Counted from the first letter of the stretch, positions 1 to 8,045 are shown. The stretch is DNA of 64,000 nucleotides from Bradyrhizobium liaoningense (GCF_018130825.1 NZ_JAFCJS010000003.1:186001-250000), one strand, 5' to 3'. Notes: a model not told the origin generated them from the letters alone. Made by a program: numbers and translations.

Positions 1-311
1 GCCTCGCCGGTGAGATCGCCGGGCGCCTGCGCAACGGCTACATCCGCGAACCCTCGGTCGCCGTCGAGATCGACACCTATCGCCCGTTCTTCATCCTCGG
101 CGAAGTCTCCGCGCCGGGCCAATATCCTTATGTGCCGAACATGACGGTCGAAAGCGCCGTCGCGATCGCCGGCGGCTTCTCGCCGCGCGCCAAGCGCGAC
201 GTGGTCACCGTGACGCACACCGAAGCCGGCGGCGCCATGCGCGCCATGGTGCCGCTCGGCACGCCGCTCGCGCCCGGCGACACCGTGTTCGTCGGCGAGC
301 GCTGGTTCTAA
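1..311 (+). CDS. Polysaccharide export protein, C-terminal part (SLBB domain)
   Basis: The reading frame is open from the window edge and ends with TAA at 309-311, so only the last 102 or so residues are present. The visible part includes a GEVSAPGQYPY stretch followed by a TVESAVAIAGGF segment, typical of the soluble-ligand-binding beta-grasp (SLBB) domains of Wza/GumB-type outer-membrane polysaccharide export proteins. The end, with PLAPGDTVFVGERWF, is also usual for this family. The protein would form part of the periplasmic/outer-membrane channel for exopolysaccharide. The 5' end and any signal peptide lie outside the window. Family assignment is confident; the polysaccharide exported is unknown. 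Confidence 0.85.
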   Translation, partial: LAGEIAGRLRNGYIREPSVAVEIDTYRPFFILGEVSAPGQYPYVPNMTVESAVAIAGGFSPRAKRDVVTVTHTEAGGAMRAMVPLGTPLAPGDTVFVGERWF

Positions 312-324
312 GACTCTCTCCTCG

Positions 325-933
325 TCATTCTCTCCTCGTCATTCCGGGGCGCGCCGACAGGCGCGAACCCGGAATCCATCTCTCTACCGTCACTGACGCA
401 CGATGGATTCCGGGCCCCGCGCTATGCGCGTCCCGGAATGACAGCAGAGTGTATCTCCGAAAATCCAGCCGCCCGTTCGGAAAACATCCGTCGATCCTGG
501 CGGCCTCGACCACGCGCCCGACCCACGGCCGCATGATCGCGGGATTGGTCAGGTTGATGTACTTGCCGACCAGCCGGCCCGTCTCGTCGCGCGTAGCATC
601 GATCAGCCCGTGCCGGCGGCCATGATCCCAGTCAAAGCGCAGATAGATGCGCTCGCCCGCAACTCGAACTTCAGCGCGCCCCTCTTTCCACTTGTCCGGC
701 GTATCGCCCGCAATGGTCGGATCGGCGCCACCATTCCAGCGGCTCGCCCAGATGCCCTCGAGTGGATCGGATGCTGCGGCAATGGATGCCCATGGCGCCG
801 CGTTGACGTCGGCGGCATCGCCGGCAAGCGCGGCGGAAGCGGCATAGTTCATCACCTCGGAATCACTGGGCGCAGGGACATCCATGGTTCCGAACGGATT
901 GCGGATAACGAGGTCAGTATTGGCCTGCTGCAT
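325..933 (-). CDS. Hypothetical protein with a C-terminus encoded by an intergenic repeat
   Basis: A 202-residue protein with no family I recognise. The ATG at 933 is preceded at good spacing by GGGAG, which supports the start. There is no signal peptide or membrane segment. The middle (about residues 60-160) is rich in charged and aromatic residues (GIWASRWNGGADPT, YLRFDWDHGRRHG) and looks like a folded domain. The last 40 or so residues are encoded by the palindromic repeat at 338-442, so the original stop was probably lost or the frame reads through the repeat. The true conserved domain probably ends near residue 165. Function unknown. Confidence 0.6.
   Translation of the reverse strand: MQQANTDLVIRNPFGTMDVPAPSDSEVMNYAASAALAGDAADVNAAPWASIAAASDPLEGIWASRWNGGADPTIAGDTPDKWKEGRAEVRVAGERIYLRFDWDHGRRHGLIDATRDETGRLVGKYINLTNPAIMRPWVGRVVEAARIDGCFPNGRLDFRRYTLLSFRDAHSAGPGIHRASVTVERWIPGSRLSARPGMTRRE
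338..442. repeat. Palindromic intergenic repeat, family A copy 1
   Basis: The segment starts with GTCATTCCGGGGCGCG and ends with the inverse (CGCGTCCCGGAATGAC). Inside are a second pair of inverted segments, GGAATCCAT and ATGGATTCC. Two further copies occur at 1041-1164 and 6390-6490. This copy lies inside the 3' end of the reading frame 325-933. Confidence 0.85.
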
Positions 934-1040
934 GGCGATCTCCCGGCGTGAGTTGGCGTGATCAGCCAGCTCTATCGCCGGGTCTCAGGATGCAGCCACC
1001 CGATTCCTGCTCTGGGGGCGTCGCGCAAATCTCTCCTCTC

Positions 1041-1164
1041 GTCATTCCGGGGCGCGACGAAGTCGCGAACTATGGTGCGCAATTGCGCACCTGAGAATCC
1101 ATTCCTCCACCGGCTCTGCCGCACGATAGATTCCGGGCTCGCGCTACGCGCGCCCCGGAATGAC
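1041..1164. repeat. Palindromic intergenic repeat, family A copy 2
   Basis: Begins GTCATTCCGGGGCGCG and ends GCGCCCCGGAATGAC. It carries an internal palindrome TGCGCAATTGCGCA and an inverted AATCCAT/AGATTCC pair. It fills most of the gap between the genes at 325-933 and 1175-1846, immediately after the stop of the latter, so it could form a terminating stem in RNA. Confidence 0.85.
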
Positions 1165-1174
1165 GCCTGCGGCG

Positions 1175-1846
1175 TCACTTCAAATGCTTCGCGAAAAACG
1201 CCATGCTGCGCGGCCAGGCGATGTCGGAGCTCGCCTTGTCGTAGCTCGGCCGCTCGTCGCAATGGAAGCCGTGTTGCGCGCCGGGATAGATGAAGACCTC
1301 GACGTCCGGCCGCTTGGTCTTGATCGTCTCGACGTCGGTCAGCGGAATGCCGGCATCCTTCTCGCCGAAATGCAGCTGCGTCGGAACCTTCGGCGTCTCG
1401 TCGGCGAAGCGCACGACCGCGCCTCCATAATAGCCGATCGCAGCCTTCAGGTCGGTCAATCGCGTCGCCGCGACAAAAGCGATGCTGCCGCCGAGACAGA
1501 AGCCGATGATGCCGACCGGGCCGATCGCCTTCACCGCATCGATCGCGGCCTGCGTGTCGCGCAGCATCGCCGCCCAGTCGGGATTGGCGACGAATTTGCG
1601 CGCCTCGGCGATCTCATCGGGCGTATAGCCCGACTGGAAGTTCGGCGTGGTCCGGTCGAAGATCGACGGCGCGATCGCGACGTAACCTTCCTTGGCGAGG
1701 CGGTCGCAGACCGAACGGATGTGATGGTTGACGCCAAAGATCTCCTGGATCACCACCACCGCGCCCTTCGGCGCGCCTGCGGGATCGGCGCGATAGGCGC
1801 CGAACTGGAAATTATCGGAGGCCGTCAGTTTGATGTCCTGTCCCAC
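1175..1846 (-). CDS. Dienelactone hydrolase family protein
   Basis: A 223-residue alpha/beta hydrolase with the dienelactone-hydrolase signature. The nucleophile is Cys117 in GFCLGG, with Asp164 (GEKDAGIP) and His192 (QHGF) completing the triad; Glu35 in QEIFGV is the residue that activates the cysteine in this family. Length matches the usual 220-240. Related enzymes open lactone rings in chlorocatechol breakdown, but most chromosomal copies have unknown ester or lactone substrates, and no ring-cleavage genes lie nearby. The protein lacks a signal peptide and is probably cytoplasmic. The ATG start has only a weak upstream AAGGACAACC ribosome-binding sequence. Confidence 0.9.
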   Translation of the reverse strand: MGQDIKLTASDNFQFGAYRADPAGAPKGAVVVIQEIFGVNHHIRSVCDRLAKEGYVAIAPSIFDRTTPNFQSGYTPDEIAEARKFVANPDWAAMLRDTQAAIDAVKAIGPVGIIGFCLGGSIAFVAATRLTDLKAAIGYYGGAVVRFADETPKVPTQLHFGEKDAGIPLTDVETIKTKRPDVEVFIYPGAQHGFHCDERPSYDKASSDIAWPRSMAFFAKHLK

Positions 1847-1884
1847 GCGGGTTGTCCTTCTTGGTTGGTCGTCAATCCACTCTC

Positions 1885-2030
1885 TCCCCTCATCCTGAGG
1901 AGCGCGCCTTTGCGCGCGTCTCGAAGGATGAAAGGCCGAGATGCAGCAGCGGGGCCTTCATGGTTCGAGACGGCGATGCGCAGCATCGTCCGTCAGACGG
2001 CGCTTCGCGCCTCCTCACCATGAGGGGAGA
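1885..2030. repeat. Palindromic intergenic repeat, family C copy 1
   Basis: Starts CCCCTCATCCTGAGGAGCGC and ends GCGCCTCCTCACCATGAGGGG, with internal CTTTGCGCGCG and TCTCGAAGGATG segments. Related elements occur at 49701-49840. It lies between the dienelactone hydrolase start (1846) and the stop of the small secreted protein (2035), both on the minus strand. Confidence 0.8.
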
Positions 2031-2034
2031 GACC

Positions 2035-2370
2035 TCACTCCCACATCCAGTTCTCGCCGTAATCCTCCTTCCATCCCGCCAGCCGTCCGTGGCGGAATTG
2101 CAGGAACAGGCGATGGCGGTAGGGGATCAGCCGGCTGCCGCCGATGTTGCGGAGCGCGAGGTAGATCTCGTTGCCGGGACGCCCGCGGACATATTGCAGC
2201 GGTTGCCCCAGGGCGCGCGCGGTCTGTTCGGCATCCATGCCGAACGCAAGCGGCGTATTGTTCGACAAGGTCGTGACGAAAGGCTGGCGCGGCGGCACGG
2301 CGCCGAACGGCTCGGCCTGCGCAGACATCGATAGCAACACCGCGCCCGCAGCCAACATTGCTCGCTTCAT
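2035..2370 (-). CDS. Small exported protein of unknown function
   Basis: A 111-residue protein with a clear Sec signal peptide (MKRAMLAAGAVLLSMSAQA, cleavage expected after AQA) and a mature part of about 92 residues. The mature part contains QPLQYVRGRPGNEIYLALRN, resembling the small SmpA/BamE-like or lipoprotein-like fold in which a short ligand or peptide is bound, but I cannot assign it. It has no cysteine after the signal peptide, so it is a soluble periplasmic protein rather than a lipoprotein. It lies just downstream of the alpha/beta hydrolase gene on the same strand (20-nt gap), suggesting one transcript. Confidence 0.7.
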   Translation of the reverse strand: MKRAMLAAGAVLLSMSAQAEPFGAVPPRQPFVTTLSNNTPLAFGMDAEQTARALGQPLQYVRGRPGNEIYLALRNIGGSRLIPYRHRLFLQFRHGRLAGWKEDYGENWMWE

Positions 2371-2390
2371 TGCCCACGTCCCTGTTCGGC

Positions 2391-3155
2391 CTATCCCGGC
2401 AAGTTCTTCAGGAAAGGCGCGACCGCGTCAACAAAAGCCTGGGGTTGATCGATGTTGACGGCGTGTCCGGCGGCGGGGATCACGACCTTTTGTGCGCCTG
2501 GAATCTTGGCCGCCATGTAGTCGGACGCGGCGAGGAACGGCGTGTCGTCGGCGCCGACCACGATCAGGCTGGGCACCTTGATATCGGGAAGCAGCTCGAT
2601 CACGCGCGCATCGCGCTGGGTCATCATGCCGCGCGCGGCGAGCGCCAGGCCCTTGGCGTTGCGATGACTGGCGGTGGCGCGCTCGCGCGTCGCCCGCTTC
2701 AGCATGTCGAGGCCTTCGCGGTCGAGCCTGTCGGCGGTCGCGAGTGCACGCGCGTTCCAGGCGTCGCGCGCATCGTCCTTCCTGAAGCCGGGGCCGGTGT
2801 CGATGATCAAGAGCGCGCGGGCGCGCTCCGGGTGGGCGCGATAGAACGCGAGCGACATGTAGCCGCCGAGTGAGAGGCCGCCGATGATGGCGCGCTCCGC
2901 GCCGACGGCATCGAGGATCGCCGCCATGTCGCCGACGGTCAGGTCTTCACTGTAGGCCTTGGGATCGTCGGGGTAATCGGACTGGCCGTGGCCGCGCATG
3001 TCCCACAGGATCAGCTTGTGGTCCCTCGCGAGCGCGTCGACCTGCCCGTGCCACATCGCCGAGGTCGAGGAGTAGCCGTGGGTGAGCAGCAGCGGTGGGC
3101 CCTCGCCATGGACTTCGTAGTAGATGCCGACGCCGTCCCGATTGATCCCTGGCAT
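2391..3155 (-). CDS. Alpha/beta-fold hydrolase
   Basis: A 254-residue hydrolase of the MhpC/epoxide-hydrolase-like superfamily. Seen in the sequence: the oxyanion-hole HGYSST region (residues 26-31), nucleophile Ser95 in GLSLGG, acid Asp204 in GADDTPF, and His231 in AAGHAVN. The lid region is about residues 125-180. There is no signal peptide, so it is cytoplasmic. The substrate cannot be read from the sequence; relatives include 3-oxoadipate enol-lactonases and esterases. It is probably cotranscribed with the small exported protein downstream. Confidence 0.88.
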   Translation of the reverse strand: MPGINRDGVGIYYEVHGEGPPLLLTHGYSSTSAMWHGQVDALARDHKLILWDMRGHGQSDYPDDPKAYSEDLTVGDMAAILDAVGAERAIIGGLSLGGYMSLAFYRAHPERARALLIIDTGPGFRKDDARDAWNARALATADRLDREGLDMLKRATRERATASHRNAKGLALAARGMMTQRDARVIELLPDIKVPSLIVVGADDTPFLAASDYMAAKIPGAQKVVIPAAGHAVNIDQPQAFVDAVAPFLKNLPG

Positions 3156-3469
3156 GGTTTCCCGCCCCTTCTTGTTTCTCGTTCATTCTAGCCGGGATCA
3201 TTTCGGTCGCGCGACACGCCCTTGCGCATGAACCCGATGTGTCTCGATAGCCCTCCCTCCCGGCGCTCGAAAAAGCCCAGTATTTTCAATGGTCGTTCTA
3301 CTGTGCATGGGGTTGTTTTCGCCGCTTTTTTTGTTCCGGTCCCGGAACCCGGACTCCCTAAAATTGCTCCTAAAGCTGAAGGGTTCCATTGAGCACGCCT
3401 CTTAAGGCCCGGAGAACCTGATCCGGCTTAGGCTGACGCCAAATCCCGACCCGTGCTCTTGGGGAAGCC
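3156..3469. other. Intergenic region between divergent genes
   Basis: This 314-bp gap separates the minus-strand hydrolase from the plus-strand HD-GYP gene and must hold both promoters. I see no convincing -35/-10 pair. The notable element is a perfect inverted repeat, GTTCCGG-TC-CCGGAAC, at 3333-3348, preceded by a run of seven T residues. The T-run is on the wrong side for a terminator on the plus strand, so the repeat is more likely a protein-binding site. A 63-codon frame on the minus strand here has no support. Confidence 0.5.
3333..3348. promoter_or_regulatory. Perfect 7-bp inverted repeat, possible operator
   Basis: GTTCCGG and CCGGAAC are separated by two bases. It lies 122 bp before the HD-GYP start codon and 177 bp before the divergent hydrolase start. 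No regulator can be named. Confidence 0.35.
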
Positions 3470-4564
3470 ATGAACGCCTCAGCCAAACCCGCCGCCAAAC
3501 GCCGGCTCCTGCTCGCCTCCGACCGGAGCGACGAGAGCACCGAGCTCGCCAGCATTTTGAAGGCGGTCGGCGAGGTCTCGACGGTGACCACGCAGGAGAT
3601 TCCCGAGCAGCCCTCGCGCGATCTCTCCGGCCTCGTCGTCGACATCAACCTGCGCTCGCCCGAGAGCGTGCAGCGGGTGCGCAACAAGCTGCGCGGCGAT
3701 GCCTATCGCTCGATGCCGCGGCTGTTCGTGCTGGCGGACGCACTTCATCACGGCACCATGCAGGCCTGGGCGCTGGGCGCCACCGACACGATCTCGCGTC
3801 CGCTGCAGCCCGATGCCATCCTGCAGCGCATCCGCGCCGCCTTTCCCGACACCGCCACCTATGACGCGACCGATCGCGGCAAGACCCTGAACCGCGGCGT
3901 CGAGGCGGCGCATGCGGTGCTGGCAAAGATGTTCGAGAAGCTGCCGCTCGGCGTGCCCCTGACCTTCGACGACGTCATCGCCGCGGAGAGCAAGATCCTG
4001 AAGGCGATCAAGCACTCCTCGCTGCGCGAATGGCTCACCACGGTCGGCTGCCACCATGTCGGCAGCTATCGCCACTGCCTGTTCGTCACCGGCTTTGCGG
4101 TCGCCTTCGCGCAGCATCTCGGCATGCGCGAGGACGACCAGCGCCGCCTGACCCGTGCCGCGCTGCTGCACGATGTCGGCAAGGCGTTCGTTCCGTCCAA
4201 TCTGCTCGACAAGCCCGGCAAGCTCACCGACGAGGAGATGGCCGAGGTCCGCCAGCATCCGCGCCGCGGCTATGACGCGCTCGCAGCCCAGGGTGGCTTC
4301 CCGCCGGAGATGCTGGACGTCGTGCTGCATCACCACGAATTCCTCGACGGCAGCGGCTATCCGAATGGCCTGTCGTCGAACCAGATCAGCGACATCGTGC
4401 GCCTGACGACGATCGTCGACATCTACGCCGCGCTCGTCGAGAAGCGTGCCTACCGCATGCCCTTCACGCACTCGCGTGCCTTCACCATGATGGAAGGCAT
4501 GGGCGGCAAGCTCGACCAGCAGCTGCTGCAGGCGTTCCGCCCGGTGGCGCTGGGGTCGTTCTAG
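3470..4564 (+). CDS. HD-GYP domain protein with degenerate receiver domain
   Basis: A 364-residue predicted cyclic-di-GMP phosphodiesterase. Residues 11-125 resemble a response-regulator receiver: Asp58 sits at the phospho-acceptor strand (VVDINL), but the usual switch lysine is Arg110 (ISRPLQP), so phosphorylation may be altered or absent. Residues about 185-345 form the HD-GYP domain, with His234-Asp235 in LLHDVGK and the HHEFLDGSGYP motif at 288-298 intact, so catalysis on cyclic-di-GMP is plausible. It is cytoplasmic with no membrane segment. The ATG at 3470 follows GGGGAAGCC. It has its own promoter region and a palindromic repeat follows its stop. Confidence 0.9.
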   Translation: MNASAKPAAKRRLLLASDRSDESTELASILKAVGEVSTVTTQEIPEQPSRDLSGLVVDINLRSPESVQRVRNKLRGDAYRSMPRLFVLADALHHGTMQAWALGATDTISRPLQPDAILQRIRAAFPDTATYDATDRGKTLNRGVEAAHAVLAKMFEKLPLGVPLTFDDVIAAESKILKAIKHSSLREWLTTVGCHHVGSYRHCLFVTGFAVAFAQHLGMREDDQRRLTRAALLHDVGKAFVPSNLLDKPGKLTDEEMAEVRQHPRRGYDALAAQGGFPPEMLDVVLHHHEFLDGSGYPNGLSSNQISDIVRLTTIVDIYAALVEKRAYRMPFTHSRAFTMMEGMGGKLDQQLLQAFRPVALGSF

Positions 4565-4570
4565 GTGAGA

Positions 4571-4656
4571 TGCCGTAGGGTAGGCAAAGCGAAGCGTGCC
4601 CACCACTTCCAAGAACGTGGGCACGGCGCTGACGCGCCTTTGCCCACCCTACGGCA
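4571..4656. repeat. Palindromic intergenic repeat, family B copy 1
   Basis: Ends are TGCCGTAGGGT and ACCCTACGGCA, with internal CGTGCCCACCA and CGTGGGCACGG inverted segments. It sits between the convergent HD-GYP and acyl-CoA ligase genes (stops at 4564 and 4678) and can fold into a long hairpin from either strand, so a bidirectional terminator role is likely. Longer relatives are at 46682-46795 and 60225-60341. Confidence 0.85.
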
Positions 4657-4677
4657 GTTTGCCGTTCGGCGACCTCG

Positions 4678-6258
4678 CTACCCCACCATCTTCCGCAGCT
4701 CCGCCTTCGCCACCTTCTCCAGCGTCGAGCGCGGCATGTCGTCGACCAGCCTGATCTCGCGCGGCAGCTTGAAGTCGGCGAGGCCCTTGCGGCAGGCTTC
4801 CATCACGCGGTCATGGAAATCGAGCGGCGCAGCCGCGACGCCGCCATGCGGGATGATGAACACGACCGGCACCTCGTCCAGCATCGGATGCTTCTTCGCC
4901 ACCACGGCGGCCTCGCGCACGCCCGGGACGAGCGCGATCACCTGCTCGATCTCGGAGGCCGCGACGTTCTCGCCGCCGACCTTCAGCATGTCCTTGGCGC
5001 GGTCACCGAACTTGATGTAGCCGTTCTGAAGCCGCTCGACGCGGTCGCCGGTGAGGAAGAAGCCGTGCGCATCAAAGCTCTCGCGCGTCGCCGTCTCGTT
5101 GTGCAGGTATTCGGCGAACAGCGACAGGCCGGGGATGCCCTTGATCGCGAGATTGCCGGTGTCGCCGACCTCGGTCGGCCGTCCCTCATCGTCGGTGATG
5201 CGGATCTGGTACTCTGGCGCGGCGCGGCCGATCGACATGGGTATGTTGGGCTGGTCGACCTCGCCGACGATGCCGTGGGTGATGGTCTCGGTCATGCCCC
5301 ACCAGCCGATCATCTTGACGCCGAAGGCGGCAAAGGGCGGCGGCTCGTTGATGGCGGTGCCCCACAGGCGGAACTTATGGTCTTTCGGGATCTCCTGCTC
5401 GAGCAGCGCCTTCATGCAGAACGGTATGGTCGAGGTCCAGGTCGCGCCGTGCTCGCGCGCGACGCCCCAGAACCGGCTCGCGGAGAAGCGCGGCTGGATC
5501 ACGCAGGTGGCGCCGACCCACAGCGTCGCCAGCATGGAGTAGGCGAGGGCGTTGGTGTGGAACAGCGGCAAATAGGCCTGGTGCACGTCGCCGGCATGGA
5601 GGTCCTCATGCGCGGCGTTGATCTTGGCGCCCCACAGCGCGTTGGCATGGGTCCACAGCACCGCTTTGGGGCGCGACGTCGTGCCTGAGGTATACTGCAC
5701 GCTGCACGGCGCCAGCGGATCGGCCGCGCGCCTGGGACGGTCGGCGCTGTCGGCGAACAGCGATTCAAAGCTTTCGCCGCGCGAGACCGCTTGCGCAGGC
5801 GCCACGCCCGTATCATGCGAGGTCACCGCCAGCCAGCGGACGTTGCGGCAGTTCTGCGCGACGATCTCCGCATAGGCCGGCTGCGTGATCGCGGCGACCG
5901 CGCCGCAATGATCGGCGAAATACGCGATCTCCGCCGGTGCCGAGCGGGTGTTGGTGGTGACTGCGATGGCCCCCAGCTCGACACAGGCGAACCAGGCCAG
6001 CATCGCCTCGATGCAATTGTCGAGATGAATGAGCACATATTCGCCCGGCTTCACCCCGCGCCGCGCGAGCCCCGCCGCGAGCGCACCGACCCGCTCGTGA
6101 AACTCGCCATAGCTCCAGCGCCGCGCCGGCGCGTCGAACGGCGCCCAGATCAGGAACGGATGATCCCGCCGGACCTCCGCGCGCATCCTCAAGAGCCAGG
6201 GCACGTCGAGCCCGTCGAACGGACCGACGATTCCGGTTGCGGTGTGTTGAAGTGGCAT
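4678..6258 (-). CDS. AMP-binding acyl-CoA ligase (adenylate-forming enzyme)
   Basis: A 526-residue class I adenylate-forming enzyme that would join a carboxylic acid to CoA using ATP. Seen: P-loop YTSGTTSRPK at 189-198, GMTET at 321-325, TGDR at 403-406, GDRAKDMLKVGGENVAASEIE from 418 and a C-terminal lysine near 515 (STLEKVAK). The overall pattern is close to crotonobetaine/medium-chain acyl-CoA ligases. I chose the ATG at 6258 rather than the in-frame GTG at 6264, because GGGGAGG at 6264-6270 gives proper spacing only for the ATG. The gene stands alone between two repeats. Substrate unknown. Confidence 0.9.
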   Translation of the reverse strand: MPLQHTATGIVGPFDGLDVPWLLRMRAEVRRDHPFLIWAPFDAPARRWSYGEFHERVGALAAGLARRGVKPGEYVLIHLDNCIEAMLAWFACVELGAIAVTTNTRSAPAEIAYFADHCGAVAAITQPAYAEIVAQNCRNVRWLAVTSHDTGVAPAQAVSRGESFESLFADSADRPRRAADPLAPCSVQYTSGTTSRPKAVLWTHANALWGAKINAAHEDLHAGDVHQAYLPLFHTNALAYSMLATLWVGATCVIQPRFSASRFWGVAREHGATWTSTIPFCMKALLEQEIPKDHKFRLWGTAINEPPPFAAFGVKMIGWWGMTETITHGIVGEVDQPNIPMSIGRAAPEYQIRITDDEGRPTEVGDTGNLAIKGIPGLSLFAEYLHNETATRESFDAHGFFLTGDRVERLQNGYIKFGDRAKDMLKVGGENVAASEIEQVIALVPGVREAAVVAKKHPMLDEVPVVFIIPHGGVAAAPLDFHDRVMEACRKGLADFKLPREIRLVDDMPRSTLEKVAKAELRKMVG

Positions 6259-6389
6259 GAGCACCTCCCCGTGCGGCCCGCATCTTGCTGGCGGCTGCCT
6301 TTTGATTATTGCGTCTTCCTGCCATCGGATGACGCGGGGAGCAAATCGGGGAATGGCAGTGCACTGCGCTGTGGCCGCGCGCTCCTTTC

Positions 6390-6490
6390 GTCATTCCGGG
6401 ATGGTCCGAAGGACCAGACCCGGAATCTCGAGGTTCTCAGGTGCGCAACTGCGCACCATAGTTCGATGCTGCGCATCGCCCCGGAATGAC
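6390..6490. repeat. Palindromic intergenic repeat, family A copy 3
   Basis: Starts GTCATTCCGGGATGGTCCG and ends GCCCCGGAATGAC, with an internal TGCGCAACTGCGCA palindrome corresponding to that in copy 2. It ends 4 bp before the stop of the VOC gene at 6495, so it lies immediately 3' of that gene and upstream of the acyl-CoA ligase. Confidence 0.85.
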
Positions 6491-6494
6491 GGGT

Positions 6495-6905
6495 CTAGTT
6501 TTCGTACGATGAGATCTCGATCAAACTGCCATCGGGGTCCCGGCAATAGACCGAGCGCAGCGTGCCGCGGGCGCCCTGCCTGGGGCCCGGGCCTTCCTCG
6601 ATGGCGACGCCATGTGCCTTCAAATGCGCCACCACCTCGTCCGGAGCCGAGGAGGTGAGGAAGCAGAGATCCTCGCTGCCGACGGTTGGGTGATCCGCAG
6701 TGAACCACTCCACCTTGTCGGCATCGCGCGGCCGGACGTTGATCTTCTGGTTACCGAAATGAAGGGAAGTCCGCGGCGCTTTGCCGCCGCCGGGGTCGAA
6801 GACCTTGACTTCCATGCCGAGAATCCTGCGGCACCACTCGGCGGTCACCGCGACATCGGCGACGTTGATCACGAGATGATCGAGGGCTTCGACCTTGACC
6901 GGCAT
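6495..6905 (-). CDS. VOC (vicinal oxygen chelate) family protein
   Basis: A 136-residue glyoxalase/bleomycin-resistance-fold protein. The two beta-alpha-beta-beta-beta modules are visible: LDHLVINVADVAVTAEWCRRIL at the start and SVYCRDPDGSLIEISS at the end. Expected metal ligands are His10 and Glu131 (SLIEIS), with others in the HFG and HP regions. Related proteins include small lyases and dioxygenase-like enzymes as well as binding proteins, so the reaction cannot be stated. The ATG start follows AAAGGATAAGGC. It is divergent from the Bug-type binding protein gene. Confidence 0.88.
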   Translation of the reverse strand: MPVKVEALDHLVINVADVAVTAEWCRRILGMEVKVFDPGGGKAPRTSLHFGNQKINVRPRDADKVEWFTADHPTVGSEDLCFLTSSAPDEVVAHLKAHGVAIEEGPGPRQGARGTLRSVYCRDPDGSLIEISSYEN

Positions 6906-6983
6906 GCCTTATCCTTTCGTCGTGATGCGCCCCGCGCACTTTCCGCCCGCAGCAAGCTTTGTTACAACCGCGCGGACGCCGCT

Positions 6984-7023
6984 TTCAAGACATCCGGCTT
7001 TCAAGAACAACGGCCCTTCAAGA
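6984..7023. repeat. Three short direct repeats (TTCAAGA) upstream of the binding-protein gene
   Basis: TTCAAGA occurs at 6984, 7000 and 7017, spaced 16 and 17 bp; the last two continue as TTCAAGAACAAC. They lie 24-63 bp before the start codon at 7047. Spacing of roughly one and a half helical turns could suit a regulator array, or the copies may be transcribed as leader sequence. Confidence 0.6.
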
Positions 7024-7046
7024 ACAACACTGGGAGAACCCTTGAG

Positions 7047-8021
7047 ATGATCACTCGCCGTACCGCGCTGGGCCTGCTCGCCGCCAGTCCGCTGGCAGCC
7101 ACGCCGCTGTCGAAGGCCTTCGCCGCCGATTATCCGGCCCGTCCGGTGAAATGGGTGGTCGGCTATCCGCCGGGCGGTGCCACCGACATCCTGGCGCGGC
7201 TGATCGGACAGCGGCTGTCGGAAAAGCTCGGCCAGCAATTCGTGATCGAGAACAAGCCTGGCGCCGGCAACAATATCGGCACCGAATCGGTCATCAATGC
7301 CGAGCCTGACGGCTACACGCTGCAGCTGGTCAATCCGGCCAACTACATCAACGCCTCGCTGTACAGCAACCTCAAGTTCAACTTCGTGCGCGACATCGCG
7401 CCGGTCGCCTCGTTCCAGCGCGTGCCGAACGTGATGACCGTCAACAAGGACGTGCCGGCCAAGAACGTCGCCGAGTTCATCGAATATGTGAAGGCCAATC
7501 CCGGCAAGGTTAACATGGCCTCGTCCGGCAACGGCACCTCGGTGCATCTGTCCGGCGAGATGTTCATGGCGATGACCGGCTGCAAGATGCAGCACGTGCC
7601 CTACCGCGGCGCGGCGCCCGCGATCACCGACATGCTCGGCGGCCAGGTGCAGGTGATCTTCGACAACATGCCCTCGATCATCCAGCACATCCGCTCCGGC
7701 TCGCTGCGCGCGATCGGTGTCACCACCGCGGAGCGCTCGCCGCAATTGCCCGACGTGCAGCCGATCGCCGACACGGTGAAGGGCTACGAGGCCAGCGCGC
7801 TGTTCGGCATGGGCGCGCCGAAGAACACGCCGAAGGAGATCATCGCCAAGCTCAACAGCGAGATCAACACGCTGATGAAGGAGCCGGACATGGCCAAGCG
7901 CCTGGTCGAGCTCGGCGGCGAGCCGCGGGTGCAGACGCCCGAGGCCTTCGGCGATGAGATCAAGGCCGAGACCGAGAAGTGGAAAAAGGTGGTCGAGTTC
8001 GCCGGCCTGAAGGTCGAGTAG
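7047..8021 (+). CDS. Tripartite tricarboxylate transporter (Bug-type) substrate-binding protein, Tat-exported
   Basis: A 324-residue periplasmic solute-binding protein of the Bug/TctC family. The N-terminus MITRRTALGLLAASPLAATP carries a twin-arginine and the mature protein begins near ADYPARP. Family features are VVGYPPGGATDILARLIG, the PGAGNNIGTE loop and PYRGAAPAITDMLGGQVQ. No TctA/TctB membrane partners are nearby, as is common for Bug proteins, so it is an orphan receptor for a small carboxylate. The ATG at 7047 follows GGGAGAACCCTTGAG; a longer upstream frame was rejected because it would bury the signal peptide. A strong terminator follows. Confidence 0.92.
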   Translation: MITRRTALGLLAASPLAATPLSKAFAADYPARPVKWVVGYPPGGATDILARLIGQRLSEKLGQQFVIENKPGAGNNIGTESVINAEPDGYTLQLVNPANYINASLYSNLKFNFVRDIAPVASFQRVPNVMTVNKDVPAKNVAEFIEYVKANPGKVNMASSGNGTSVHLSGEMFMAMTGCKMQHVPYRGAAPAITDMLGGQVQVIFDNMPSIIQHIRSGSLRAIGVTTAERSPQLPDVQPIADTVKGYEASALFGMGAPKNTPKEIIAKLNSEINTLMKEPDMAKRLVELGGEPRVQTPEAFGDEIKAETEKWKKVVEFAGLKVE

Positions 8022-8045
8022 CGATCTTGTGATGATTGGGAAGGG

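Noticed and set aside
958..1293. Frames of about 100 codons on both strands around 958-1293
   Set aside because: They consist largely of the family A repeat and of antisense to the dienelactone hydrolase gene; products are Arg/Ser-rich and without domain.
3198..3389. 63-codon frame in the intergenic region
   Set aside because: No ribosome-binding site, no recognisable fold, and it overlaps the palindrome at 3333.
6612..7046. N-terminal extension of the Bug-type binding protein to 6612
   Set aside because: It would overlap the VOC gene and bury the twin-arginine signal peptide inside the protein. The ATG at 7047 is supported by GGGAG upstream.
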